A stretch of 64,000 nucleotides of DNA from Proteles cristata cristata (GCA_017311185.1 JAESUZ010005099.1:62001-126000), one strand, 5' to 3'. Positions 46,034 to 57,685 are shown, numbered from the stretch's first letter. Made by a program: numbers and translations. Notes: a model not told the origin generated them from the sequence alone.

Positions 46034-46245
46034 GGGGAGAGGGCTTCGGTGACTCAGTCAGTTGAGCTTCAGACTTGATTTCCCTTGAGTCATGATCTCA
46101 AGGTCATGGGATGGAGCACCACATCAGAGTGAGCATGGAGCCTGCTTGGTATTCTCTCTCTCCCTCTGCTCCCCTCATCCACTTGCGCTCACGTGTGTGC
46201 ACGCTCTCTCTCACTCTCTCTCAAATTACAAAAAAAATAATTTTA
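46034..46245 (+). mobile_element. Feliform SINE, diverged
   Basis: GAGGGCTTCGGTGACTCAGT head, TGAGTCATGATCTCAAGGTC body and CTCTCTC tail. Confidence 0.8.
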
Positions 46246-46534
46246 ATTCAATTAAATAATATTAATTAATAACAATTAATATGATTATTTAAATTATACT
46301 TAAAATAAAAATAAAAAATAAACTCTTCAAGCAAATAACGGTGCAGTTAGGCATCAAAATCCTGGTTCCAATTTCCTCTAGGCTATCTGAGCATTGCTGT
46401 TGTCTTTATCATTATTTTGAAGTTTGGAAAGATAATTAAAATATGGGATGGTCAAAGAATAATATAACCAAAACCTGTGTATGGCAACCCAGAGACCATC
46501 AGGATATTGGCTCCAAGACTTGAAAAGAAAAGAA

Positions 46535-46672
46535 GAGGAGTGGAGAGGAGAGGAGAGGAGAGGAGAGGAGAGGAGAGGAGAGGAAAGGAAAGGAAAGGAA
46601 AGGAAAGGAAAGGAAAGGAAAGGAAAGGAAAGGAAAGGAAAGGAAAGGAAAGGAAAGGAGAGAGAGAGAGAA
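46535..46672 (+). repeat. (GGAGA)n / (GGAAA)n microsatellite
   Basis: About 45 bp of GGAGA units turning into about 80 bp of GGAAA units and a GAGAGA end; purine-only. About 360 bp upstream of the TRAV38-2 leader. Confidence 0.97.
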
Positions 46673-46934
46673 AGCTGGCAGAGAAAACTGAAGTCATTAC
46701 ACTAGTTTTGCTTGTCTTTTCTCCACCCACCCCATTCTTCCCTCCTAGAATTACATGTTCACAAAAACAATTTACCAGCTCCCTTGCTTCTTGATTGTTA
46801 TCTCAGAATAAATTACTGTTCTGACATCTCTTTTTATTTGCCACTACAGCCAAACTTATTCTCTGGAGCAAAAGACAAAAAGCATTGATGAACTTCTTTA
46901 AGCAAGACAGAACCAAAGCGCATCTGTCGTACAT

Positions 46935-46960
46935 TTCCTGTTTGGGAGCAGTGACATCAC
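46935..46960 (+). promoter_or_regulatory. TRAV38-2 promoter: ETS-type element plus TCR V decamer
   Basis: TTCCTGTTTGGGAGCAG at 46935-46951 overlaps AGTGACATCA at 46950-46959. The latter matches the CRE-like TCR V promoter decamer AGTGA(C/T)(A/G)TCA best known from TRBV genes. It lies 73-82 bp before the leader ATG, the usual place. TRAV38-1 keeps a version of the first element but has no decamer at the matching place. Confidence 0.65.
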
Positions 46961-47031
46961 CTGCACAGCTGATACCCCAGTTTCAGATCAGAGCAGGAGA
47001 CTTTTTCACCCTGCAGGAGAGAGCCGCCAGC

Positions 47032-47614
47032 ATGGTGTGCCCTGGTTTGCTATGGGCTTTCGTGGTTTCCACCTATCTTGGTAAGGAAGGCACACATTTG
47101 CTTTTACTATTATCCAACAGGACTGGGAAGTATGAAGAAAGATCAGATCACAGGCATCTTACCCCCTCATTGGTTCTGGCTGTTGGGGGCAAAGAAGCTG
47201 ATGGATACTGCCCGAAGTTTGATCAAGAAGAGGAAAGGTGGTTGGGGATGGGATCAGCTTGTGAGTCTGCCTGCCTTATCTCTCTGGTGTGACACCTTCT
47301 CCTCTTTCCCACAGGATCCAGCACAGCCCAGACGGTCACTCAGACTCAACCACAAATGTCCGTGCAGGAGGCAGACACTGTGACCTTGGATTGCACGTTT
47401 GACACTAGTGACAGTAATTATTATTTGTTCTGGTACAAACAGCCTCCCAGCGGGGAGATGGTTCTCATTTTTCGCCAGGAAGCTTATAAGCAAGAGAACG
47501 CAACAAATGATCGCTTCTCTGTGAACTTCCAGAGGGCAGACAAATCCTTCAGTCTCAGGATCTCAGACTCCAGGCTGGAGGATGCTGCGATGTATTTCTG
47601 TGCTCTCAGGGAGG
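47032..47614 (+). CDS. TRAV38-2/DV8: TRAV38-2-like T-cell receptor alpha/delta V segment
   Basis: Leader exon 47032-47080 (MVCPGLLWAFVVSTYL) with donor GTAAGG, a 234-bp intron, and V exon 47315-47614 after TTTCCCACAG. The joined frame gives GSSTAQTVTQTQPQMSVQEA, LDCTFDTSDSNYYLFWYKQP with Cys23 and Trp41, RQEAYKQENATNDRFSVNFQ and EDAAMYFCALREA. The V domain differs from TRAV38-1 only by Asn for Asp in CDR1. The leader differs at 18 of 49 bases. The human counterpart TRAV38-2/DV8 can also serve the delta chain. Frame, splice sites and RSS are all intact, so it should be functional. Naming follows gene order. Confidence 0.95.
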
Positions 47615-47653
47615 CACAGTGACAGGAGCAACCGGGAGAGGCTTACAGAAACC
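47615..47653 (+). other. V-type 23-RSS of TRAV38-2
   Basis: CACAGTG at 47615-47621, 23-bp spacer with one change from TRAV38-1, nonamer ACAGAAACC at 47645-47653. Confidence 0.95.
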
Positions 47654-47679
47654 TCAGACCTCAGCATCTGTGCAGAGGT

Positions 47680-48250
47680 TGGGGGAAGGGGGAGGGTGAG
47701 TGGTTGGGGTGCTAGGAACATAGAGAGGGAATCATCGACTTCTCCGGAGGAAAAGAAAAACTATTCTATAGAGCCATAGGAAACACAGAAAGGATGCCTA
47801 TAAGCCATAATTCTCTAAAGAGTAATAAAAATAAAAGTAACTGGTCCCTCAGCATGGAATGCCCATCCCCACTCAGCCACTGACGTGTCTCTTCTTCTTG
47901 AAGCCCTTATCCCAGTCTTGCCTGGGTAGCACTGATCATTTCCTCTTTTTTACCTTCGGTTTTCAACCCTAAGCTTATTCTTTTTTTTTTTTTTTTTTAA
48001 GAGCAAGCTTTACTTACTACGGACTGAGTTTTATTCATTTCAATGGCAACAGCATTCCTTAATTCACAGATAGGATGTTTTTTTAATTTTTATTTTTTGA
48101 ATGAGGTTAATTAATTGTTGTATTCCCCTCATTTCCTCAATAAACATGGTAAAAACAAAGTTGATTCTGGGCTAACTTAGAGGAAATGGGGACTATATGG
48201 TATGCAGAAAATGACTATTAATGACAATACTGTATTGATAATAATAATAG
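47680..48250. other. Intergenic
   Basis: No gene. Poly-T at 47981-47998, T-rich stretch after it, and a short (TAG)n run at 48246-48261. Confidence 0.4.
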
Positions 48251-48254
48251 TAGT

Positions 48255-48440
48255 AGTAGTAGCTAATACTTACTGCGTATGTATGTGTGCCCCACAATTC
48301 TGATAGGTACAGAATATGGATTATTTCACCTAGTAGTTTGGACAAATCTATGAAGTAAGGTATTATTGATAACCCCATTTTATATGAGGAATAAACCTCA
48401 AAGAGGCTAACTTGCCTAGAATCACACATTGTATGTATGG
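48255..48440 (+). mobile_element. MIR-type SINE, old
   Basis: MIR layout: TAATACTTACTGCGTATG, AACCCCATTTTATATGAGGA, AACTTGCCTAGAATCACACA. Confidence 0.75.
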
Positions 48441-48821
48441 TTCATTAATCAGTGGACATTCTGTGTCCCCAGAGGATGGCAAATGCTACAGCCTGTCAAT
48501 CTTATCAATTTGACAGATACGTAGATATATTTTGAGAAAGAATTGCATAAAAATGGTGCTATAATATGCACACACTTGTATAACATGCCCACTGTTCTCA
48601 CTTTTTCTAGAGTGTAATTGCATACTACCTGATTTCACTTACCTTTGTAGTAGAGTTAAAAGTAGAATGAACAGTATTACCATTATTGTGCTCTTACATA
48701 GAGAATTTGTGCCTTAATACTAGTTTATAAGTATTGGACTTGTGAATTTTTAATATTTTTAACTTCTCCAATTTTTCAATATTTTCACTTTTCAATAGCA
48801 TTTCAAAGTCACTTATTTATT

Positions 48822-48895
48822 TATTAAAGTTTATTTATTTATTTTGAGAGAGTGAGAGCACAAATGGGGGAGGGGCAGAGAGAATGCAGAATGTA
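48822..48895 (-). mobile_element. SINE tail fragment
   Basis: Only the tail side of an antisense feliform SINE: AAGTTTATTTATTTATTTTG, GAGAGAGTGAGAG and GGGGGAGGGGCAGAGAGA. The head is missing. Confidence 0.8.
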
Positions 48896-48899
48896 GTTT

Positions 48900-49860
48900 T
48901 AAAAAACCCAAATTATCATTGGAAAATCTTTTTTGTAACTTTCTGAGCTGTTTTTCATATGACTGGGTATTGCTGTGAATGCTTTTTTTTCCTTCTGATT
49001 TTTTAACCTCTAGTGCAGAACTAATATATTCTGAATCCTTTCCCATATAGTTTTTCCATTTCATGAGTTCCCATGGCTATAAAATTTTACATCTTTGGGA
49101 TGTACCTTAATTAACTCAATCAGTCATTTGCAGATGAGCATAAGTATATTGTTACCAAACCAGGCCTGTTATAAGTAAAATTGAAGTATTAAAGAAAAAT
49201 ACTTGTACATAAAGCTGTTTTCTAATATGAGGAACAAAGGCAGAAAGAACTGTAGATAAAATTAAATTTCCTTACAACCTGCAGCCCAATGACAAATACT
49301 TGAGGCTGGCAGCTTAGGACATTCCTCCAGGAGCTCCTACTGTCTTACCGTTAATACTCTGCTAGAGGGAAAACAACCTTGACAATGGATAGGCCTCCAG
49401 GATCCTGTGAGTCTTCTTTAGCATATGAAAGGTCTTTTCGAAACTTTCCCTTTGTCTTCCATCTCCCAGCTCCCAAGGATATAATCAGTCACTCTTCACA
49501 ACCTCAGTACAGCAATTTCTGCCCACAGGTCCTGTCTCTGCTTTAATAAAACTACCTTTTTGCCCTAAAGACTCCTCAAGAATGTTTTCTTAGCCATTGG
49601 CTCTAAACTCCAATATTTCCACATCATATACAAGTTAAGAAAGAGCCCAGGTCAAAGTGACTGAAGCAGAAAACAAAAAAATTTTTGGCTAAAGAAATTG
49701 AAAAACCCAAGCTAACTACCTCTTCAAGAAGTCTAGGTCCAAGTATTTAAATATTGTCACCCATAACTTGCCCCGCACTAGCCTCTTCTTTACTTCAGCT
49801 TCTGGCCAACTGATGGCAAAAACAGCCACCAGCAGCCTCTGACTAACAACCTACTGTATT
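48900..49860. other. Intergenic, nothing certain
   Basis: No V segment found. Decayed repeat pieces may be present but I cannot assign them. Confidence 0.35.
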
Positions 49861-49864
49861 GGCT

Positions 49865-50245
49865 CACCCAGGTGTGGTGTCTCAATGGGGTGTCTCGGGA
49901 TTGGATGGAAGCCCCCAAATGCGGAGTGACAATCAGGTGGAAGCCAGTAGACAGTGAAAAGATTCACCTGAGGCAGAACAAAGGCATAGAAGTTTATTGA
50001 AGACACCTCCAAGGAGCAGTGGGCAGGACAGCAGATGAGAGGCTGTCTGCAAGGAGGCAGTGGGTGAGCACCATATTTAAAGGAGGGAGAGCTGGAGGTA
50101 TGGCTCTTCCCTGTTTTGGTATCTGTGCCTGGTTGTAAGTAGCCCATTGGTCAGTTAGGGCTGATGGATATTTTGAAGTGGGTCATCTGATGGGCCTGTT
50201 TCTTTTCAGCCAGGTGGGCCCTGTGACCCTTTCTACAATCCAATG
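49865..50245 (-). mobile_element. Probable ERV LTR (antisense)
   Basis: A GC-richer block with a reversed polyadenylation motif (GAAGTTTATTGAAGACACC near 49990) and a reversed TATA-like CCATATTTAAAGG near 50071. The spacing of the two (about 80 bp) fits an LTR read on the - strand. Family not known to me. Confidence 0.5.
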
Positions 50246-50249
50246 CTCC

Positions 50250-51060
50250 AGCCTTTTTGACTAAAAGCGGCCTCCACACCAGATATTTCAGGGTAGTCTC
50301 CTCATCTCAATACTCTTAATTTAAAACTTTAAACACTTTTTCTTCGTGTTTCTCCATTAGCCTGCATCAGCCTTCTCTCACCTACTAGACTATTTGTCAT
50401 ATTTGTCATGTATTGCATAGATTGTGTTTCCTTCCAGGTAGGGATGATATTAAAGGCTTTTAGCCTAATATTTAATAACTTGTTTGGATTTGGTATGAAT
50501 GTTGGAATGGACACAAGTTGGGAGAAGGCAGTCATAGTGTTAGAACAGAGTCTGGTGGGGAACCCTTTCTAAGCCAGGAATTTACTGTTCAGTTGGAAAT
50601 TCCAACCCTCTAATCCCGTGGTTGACTTCTCTGCCACCAGCCCCCATCCTTAGGCGCTTTCCCTAAATCGCTCATTAACATAAACGAAGACACCTCTATC
50701 CTTTCACCAAATGAAATTCCAAGAGTTTTAGGCGCTGTGTGCCAGAAATGGGGACGAAAACCCAATATATATTTCTAATTATAAAACACAAATAGCACAT
50801 GTGCCATTATTAATCTTAGTCTTTATTCAAGAACTTGATCAGAATAGAACTTTTGGGTATGGAGACTGCATTACTTAATCCCTTTGCATATTTTGCTTCT
50901 TACTAATGTGCTTTGCTATCCCTTGTAGGCTGTTTTGTTGGGAAACAAAAACTGGCAGCATGAGGCTTTAAAGTACTCACCTTCCTCTTAACTTAGGTTT
51001 TTATTCTTAGATCTACCCCTCTCTGAACACTTTATTCTCTATACCTCCAGGAATCAGTCA
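50250..51060. other. Intergenic, nothing recognised
   Basis: No V segment, RNA gene or clear repeat. Confidence 0.4.
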
Positions 51061-51067
51061 CTGTTTT

Positions 51068-51274
51068 TTTAGAAGTTTATTTATTTATTTTGAAAGACAG
51101 AGAGCACAAGCAGGGGAGTGGCAAAGAAAGAGGGAGGGAGAAAGAGTATCCCAAGCAGGCTCCAGGCCATCAGCACAGAGCCTGAGGCAGGCCTAGAACC
51201 CACAAACTAAGAGATCATGACCTGAGCTGAAATCAAGTCAGATGCATAATGGCCTGAGCCACCCAGGTGCCCCA
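51068..51274 (-). mobile_element. Feliform tRNA-derived SINE
   Basis: AGAAGTTTATTTATTTATTT, GAAAGACAGAGAGCACAAGC and reversed head CTGAGCCACCCAGGTGCCCC. Confidence 0.93.
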
Positions 51275-52065
51275 GGAATCAGTCATTTTAAACGTAAGTT
51301 TCAATCTCTTGACAGAAGGAAACACGTTCTGCTTAACAGGGAAGCTAAGGCAGATAACCTTACATACTAGACACAGTATCTCAGAATGACAGATTGATAA
51401 TTTCTTGCACAGAATGTCTGCAAATTGAGAAGAATGAATGCTGTCAGATCTAAGAGTCCCTTGTTCTGTCTTACTTCATTCTGATTCACATTTAAGGAGA
51501 AACATTCAAAAAAACCTCATGAATTTCAGTGATATTATCCGCCAGTCTACAGAAGGTACAAATTTAAGAACAGCTAGAGGATCACACATACATTTACATT
51601 GGCAGTAATTCTGCATGCCAGCAAGGCGTGTTCATGTCTGTAGATCAACCAGCATATTAGATTAATGGCAGTCAAACTTAGGGAAACTATGCGATCACAC
51701 AGTTTGAAGATGACTTCTAAAATATTTGATTATTACTGTAAATGTTTAAATAGCTGTGGAGGTTATAAATTCCACTTTATTATCAATATTGACATTTTCA
51801 AGTAAAATTATAGAACAGCTTTTAAATATATGCGATGAAATCTTAATACTAAAGTAATTTGCTACCCATAAACACCCAATTAAAATTTATGAACACAGTT
51901 TCCATTAACAATTGAAGATAACAATAACAATTGCTTTTTTCCTTTCCTTAAAATCATATTTCCATTCATCTTCTGTAGATTTAATATCACACACTTTTCA
52001 TTAAAAATCTCTTAACGACTCAAAATTTCTGTCGCAAAAACATGTATGAGACCAAAATTATTATT
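51275..52065. other. Intergenic, nothing recognised
   Basis: AT-rich spacer without V segment or clear repeat. Confidence 0.4.
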
Positions 52066-52068
52066 CAT

Positions 52069-52287
52069 GGGGCACCTGGGTGGCTCAGTTGGTTGAACGT
52101 CTGACTTTGGCTCATGTCATGATCTCAGGGTTCATGAGTTCAAGCCCCATGTTAGGCTCTGTGCTGATGGCCGAGAGACTGGAGTCTGCCTCGGATTCTG
52201 TGTCTCCTTCTGTCTCTCTGTCCCTCCCCTGCCCACACTCTGTCTCTCTCTCTCTCTCAAATATAAATGAACATTTAAAAAAAGAAA
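52069..52287 (+). mobile_element. Feliform tRNA-derived SINE
   Basis: GGGGCACCTGGGTGGCTCAG head, body with TCATGATCTCAGGGTTCATG, (CT)n tail and ATAAATGAACATTTAAAA end. Confidence 0.95.
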
Positions 52288-52289
52288 TT

Positions 52290-53560
52290 ATTATTCTTTT
52301 TATTTCCTTAGACCATATTGCTCTAATTGTTTTTTTTTCTGGGTTGAATTGTAAATACAATTATTAATAATGCACATTTGATGATAACTACTTTAATATA
52401 CTACTATTTCAAAAAGAATTTTAACCTAAAAGATAAAAAGTTCTTTGCAAATACATTTCTTAATAAAATGACTGGGATCTATAATGATTTGATTGAGGGA
52501 GGCTTCACCTACACAAACAAAATGAAGTACTTCTTTCCTTAATACCCTAGAGGTGTTTAAACTGCAGTAGGAAGATTGTTTCATGTGTAATGTGGAGAAG
52601 CATGGTTGTGAAATGAGAACCACCGTCAAGTTCTCAGGCAGATCATTTTTAGGAAAGCATACATAGAGAAGTTGAGGATCTAGACATAGATTCCGTTAAA
52701 ATATCTAGCTGTTCCTTTGTCTGAAAATCACTGCATTAGACTGCTCAAAATATTACTGACTCATTCTCGGTAAGTGGAAGTCTTCATTCAGGAATGAGGA
52801 TTGAGGAAAATAAGCAGGGAATTTGAAGGAATACATTTCAGTACACCTAATGAATTTCCTAAAATCTGGTGGACATTTCTGAATTGGAAGAGTAGCTACT
52901 GAGGAGTTAGAAAGCAATAAGGATTGGGCTCTTGCATGACACAAAATCATTCTGCACACTAATTTGTGTTGGTTTAATATGATTTCAAATCAACTTGGTT
53001 ATGACTTAAGTGAAGCTGTTTTAATCCACTAGTTTATGACAGACCAAAAAACAAAAGAAATTTTTTTGGAGGAAAGTTTTGATTGAAGAATGAAGGATGC
53101 TGTGTCAGAATGTTGTCATATTGATCATAATGACTCTATTTTCACCAATAAGAACTCAGTAGCTAAGCTACTGAGGGGTCCCATTAAGGGCTTATCAACA
53201 AAAACACGAAGAAGCAACTGTGTCAAGGGTACATTTAGAATATAATTACCAAGGGTTTGTGAGGAGTATATGAGAGTGCTTGGTCTGGGCAAGCGGCCTC
53301 TGCTGATCTAAAGAGTTCTCTGAAAAAAAAACATGGGGCGATTAGCTTCTGCCAAGGTAAAGACCTGTTTTACCATCATTGGGGAAAGCCATACAGTGGC
53401 CCTGTGAAGATCATCTCATCCCTCAACACCAACTCCATTGTTCCCTAGAAACATGCTCTAGCAACAAGAGATTCTTATTCTGGGGCTTGCAGCTGGACAC
53501 AGCTTTTGGTGGGCTAAGCCATCTCTCCACAAGTACCAACTCGTATTGAATGTATACCTC
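52290..53560. other. Intergenic, nothing recognised
   Basis: No V segment or RNA gene found in this stretch; decayed repeats cannot be excluded. Confidence 0.4.
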
Positions 53561-53561
53561 A

Positions 53562-53780
53562 GGGGGTGCCTGAACGGCACAGTCGGTTAAGCTTCTGACT
53601 CTTGGTTTTGCCTCAGGTCATGATCTTATATTTACCTGAATTTGAGCTCGTGTTGGGCTCTGCACTGGCAGCTTAGAGCCTGCTTGGGATTCTCAATCTC
53701 TCCTTCTCTCTCTCTGTCCTTCCCCCACTCACACTGTCCCTGTTTCCCTCAAAATAAATTAATTTAATTTTTAAAAAAAG
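53562..53780 (+). mobile_element. Feliform tRNA-derived SINE
   Basis: GGGGTGCCTGAACGGCACAG head, CTCAGGTCATGATCTTATAT body, CT tail and AAAATAAATTAATTT end. Confidence 0.92.
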
Positions 53781-55200
53781 GAACACCTCAACTATATATG
53801 GACTTTATTCCTTTTATCTCCCCTTGCCTGGAACAATAGTGTGATTAATCTGTCATTGGTTTGGAGTATATTATTTCTTTATTGGCTTACTAAGAGACAT
53901 TTTCTTGAAGGCTATTGGCTTGTGAAATTCCCTTCGTGAATCTGTATTAAATATATTGCTGACAAAGACAAAGGCAGTCTTTGAGCGTAATTTCCCTCCT
54001 CAAAACAAAACACACATGTATCTTTATCTTGGGAAAGGCAGTTTTAAATGCCATGGCCATTCATTAATAACTTTGTGAAAGAGAGAGTTGTCCCTATCTT
54101 GGGAGAAAAAATGATGATTGCTAGATCTTTTTTTCCTCTATCATGCAAGAGCATTTCCCAGTAAGAACTTACCTGACACTCTTGGGGAATGCAAGTTGGT
54201 TGTCAGCATATTTACCTAGCAATCCATAACTGAGAAAGGTTCATATGGTTTACACTCCGGTGTTTGGAGGTTAACCTACAGAAATAGAAGAGGTGTTAAG
54301 AGTTCATAGCCTGGAAGAAAAATTAACCCCAAATTGTTGTATCAACCCTACCAATATTTCATTTTGCTATCTGTACATTTATATCTTTTTTCCTGTAAGC
54401 ACTCATGGAATCAGCTATTTTTATTATTAATGTTCTCTCACCAAGAACTTTAATAAAACTTGGACACAGACTCACTCTTTATTTGTATGAGAATTTTATT
54501 TTTTTAGCACAGTTAAGGCCATTCTGGTTCTGAATCAGATAAGTACTTTCTGATACCCAAACTATAAAATCTTGGTTCCATATACATCCAAGTTGGACAA
54601 GAAGATAGTTGGCCATTTTTTATTTAGTTTGATACCTTGACATTTAAAGACTTCTTTGTGATAAGAAATCTAATGGACCACATGTCTTGAGACATTCCTA
54701 ATTATTTTTCAATAGTCTAAATTTAGCAATGAAGATAAACAAAAGTAGATGATTCATTTATAGTAACAGCATCAAATCCCACGGACTGTATACCTTTCTC
54801 TCCAACCACATGGCACATTCTGGCTTTGGACAGCAGCTTCACAAAGGCAGAATCTGCAGACATGAAGATTTTGCAAAAAGAAAACTCAAATCCATACCGT
54901 CCTTAAAGGGTTTCAGAATTCTAGGCCACAATTATTCTGGGAGAGGACGAAAGTCTATCAAATGTCAGCACAAAGTTCCCTCTTACTTGAAATGACCTCA
55001 CTAGTGTTGTCCTGGTGTCTTGAATACAAAAGCCCTCACTCAACTCAGTGAGTGCATGCTGGGAATACACGTCATGAAATAACTCAAAAAACATGACATC
55101 TCAAGTTCTTCAGGTTTTTCTCCTATCTTCTTAGCCCTCCCTCCCTTCTTCTTTTGAAGGCTGTACTTTCTCTACCAGTTTCTTGAGTTCTGGGGTTCCT
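53781..55200. other. Intergenic, nothing recognised
   Basis: AT-rich, no V segment, no RNA gene or named repeat. Confidence 0.4.
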
Positions 55201-55204
55201 AATC

Positions 55205-55645
55205 CTTCCAATAAAGGGGAACAGCATGTACCACCTCAAAATGTGCCACTTTAGCATGTGGATTATTATGAGCGGAAGTCAATCAAAACCTAACAGACTG
55301 AAAAACTTTTACCTTCCCCCCTTAAACTACCTAAAGGAATTTAGATAGGGGTCTGGCTCAGAAGGAGAGGAATTACCAGGGATAACTTTTTATCTGAAAA
55401 ATCTATTTGTATGGCAGGGCAAACATCTGACTTCCAAATATTTGCTTTTCATATCATCCTGTGAATGCCCCTCCTCCCTGTTGAAGCCCCAGGCCCCTAT
55501 CCGTTTCCTTAGCTCAGGGTGGCATATGAGCTTCAACTGTTCAATTTGCCCTTGAGTCTCCTATCTTTGAAGCTCCCATGTGCGCTAAATTAAATGTCCT
55601 TTCTCCTGTCAATCTTATATCAAGTTAATTATTAGACCAACCAAA
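55205..55645 (+). mobile_element. LTR-like element, copy 3 of the family at 27.8 and 28.8 kb
   Basis: Shares the block ACCACCTCAAAATGTGCCAC with TTAGCATGTGGATTATTATG after it. The end has TAAATTAAATGTCC and TATCAAGTTAATTATTAGAC, as in the other two copies. Confidence 0.6.
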
Positions 55646-55949
55646 GGAGCTAGAAAGGAAGAAAGGAAAAACGTTCTGCCCCTAGACTACAGATTCGAAG
55701 CCATGTCAAAAACTCCTAACACCCCAAACACCTATTAACTGGTCTATACTGACAAGTAGTGGCAGTGGCCCATACCTTTCTGAGTACAGACTCACCTAAG
55801 TACTTTAACTTCAAAAGGCTCCAAATCGAGCTCATTACCTCACCACTCCACCTTCTCCAGTGTTCCCATGCTGGTGAAGTTAAGGAAATTATCATTCCAT
55901 CCAAGGTATTTTCCTCACTACAGCCAGTTATCATTTAAACATGCAAATG

Positions 55950-56078
55950 TGATCATTTCACTCAATATTAACCAATGATTGCCCATTTCCCATAGGACAA
56001 AATCTAAAATCATCACCAAGGCTCACAAACCTTCCTTGATCTGGGCTTACTTCTCTGGCCTCATCTCCTATCTCTCAG
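55950..56078 (+). mobile_element. L2-like fragment, cut by the following LTR
   Basis: Phrases typical of the L2 3' region: GACAAAATCTAAAATCATCA and CCTTGATCTGGGCTTACTTC with TCTGGCCTCATCTCCTATCT. The class II LTR has inserted at its TCTCAG. Confidence 0.55.
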
Positions 56079-57140
56079 TGCCAGAGTCCAGCTCCATCCA
56101 GTCCAGGGGTCCCTGAAGGATGGACGGTGTCGGCAAGAGAGTGAGAGAGCCCCAAGATTCTTTCTGATCATCAGGCAGTCATCTCTGTCCTGTCAGTTTT
56201 GGTGTCTTTATTTATAGGTCAAATGATAACATGACATCAGAAGATGGAATTTTTACAATGAATAACTCTGTGATAAGATGCTTTGGAAAGTGTACAGAAA
56301 CAGTTTTTACAGAAGTATTCTTGCAGAACTACCCCAAGCATAGTGAAGTTGAGTAAATCTTTCAATTAAGAAAATAACAGGGTGTTCTTGGTGAAAAACA
56401 GGATAACATACACATTTGTTTAAGTCAATAACACTAAGATTAAGTCAAAGGTTAAGTTGTACATAGATAGGCTAGGAGTCATTCTGTCTGGCTCACAAGA
56501 AGAAGAATGTATTTGAGTTGGTTAATAAGTTGCTTGTGCAAACTTTTTGATTTGATGCTGAATGTGTAAACATCATGGGGGCCCTAAATGTGTCAACCTT
56601 TGTATTTGGGTTTATGTTTTAACTACTCTTATCCATCCTCATCACAGGTGCCAGGATAAGGGAAGGTATTTGTGGAATGTAGGCCTTAGGGAAGGGACCG
56701 CTATACGTCATCAATTAGCAAAGGTATATGTATTAACTTATGTTCTGCCCTTAACTATTTCTTATCTCTAAATTGGGCTCTGTGTCTCCAGGCCAGACTT
56801 AATTGTAACTTTTGTGTTCTTAACCCCCTTTATTATCTATGCCTTGGATCTACAAGGCCCATAGGAAGAGCCTTTTGACAAACAGCTACAGTGCTTTCAC
56901 ATAAAATTGCTTTGTAGGGACAGGAATATGCTTTTTCTTATGAGGTATCTGTGTGGGAAATATCAGTCTGATTTGGAATATTATGAGGCTTGGTCAATAC
57001 CAGCAGACTCATTTCCAACATGAGCCAGTAGTAACAGAAGGAGATACCAGTTTTTGCTACTCATGGCAGGAGGCGGTGCAAACGCTGCCATTTCCTTGCT
57101 GTGACTGTGCCACCCAGCGAGGCCGGTGTAGCTCCCAGCA
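56079..57140 (-). mobile_element. Class II (ERVK-type) solo LTR, 6-bp TSD TCTCAG
   Basis: Antisense LTR of 1062 bp. On the - strand it starts TGCTGGGAGC at 57140 and ends with CA at 56079. The flanks 56073-56078 and 57141-57146 are both TCTCAG, a perfect 6-bp target duplication. The reversed polyadenylation region (GTCTTTATTTATAGGTC) is at about 56202-56220. It aligns almost end to end with the LTR at 60967-61931 and, in its R/U5 half, with 35333-36425. No internal retroviral genes adjoin it, so it is a solo LTR. Confidence 0.9.
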
Positions 57141-57149
57141 TCTCAGCTT

Positions 57150-57685
57150 CCCCCACCTTGGACTGTGTGTTTAATATCTCCTGTTTGCCCCTCCAGGTCC
57201 TCTCTCCACCCTTCTGCACCCTGCTCTGTGCCCCAGGTGGCTCACCTGTAGGGACTGCATCAACGGGCTCTCTTGTCTGCTACTTTTTAGTTGGTTTTGG
57301 CCCAAGGGGAGCACCTGCAGAGATAAAGGGGAAGAAGAAGAGCATATAATAAGGTCAGGGTATCTCTTCCCCCAACATCTTCCCTATGAGCTTCACATGG
57401 GATGACATTGATCCTCTATCACAAGGTCAGCTCTTCAGATGGTCTGTCCAAACAGCCTCTCTAGCTCCAGGTTCCAGTAATCAGTCTCTCTGTTCCACTT
57501 AAGGCCTGGACTGATCCTCGTCCCAGAACACAGCAGTATCCCTTATATGTTTCACACACCCTGCTTATACTTTTATAACTAGAGCCACATTAAACTCTCC
57601 TCAAATTTTGCGATTTTTGTGTGCACAAGTTTCCTGCTAGAACCTGGACTGACACTGTCTGCTTTCACATCCTAAAATGTGCTTA
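57150..57685. other. Intergenic, repeat-like
   Basis: GC-richer DNA that may contain an old, unnamed repeat. The reading frames here show no protein family. Confidence 0.35.

Noticed and set aside
46034..46245. Possible tRNA gene from tRNA-like head sequences here and in other SINEs
   Set aside because: The tRNA-like A/B boxes belong to SINE heads with CT tails; none forms an isolated tRNA gene.
46452..46794. Repetitive Lys/Glu/Gly or Phe/Leu/Ser frames
   Set aside because: Translation of the (GGAGA/GGAAA)n microsatellite on either strand.
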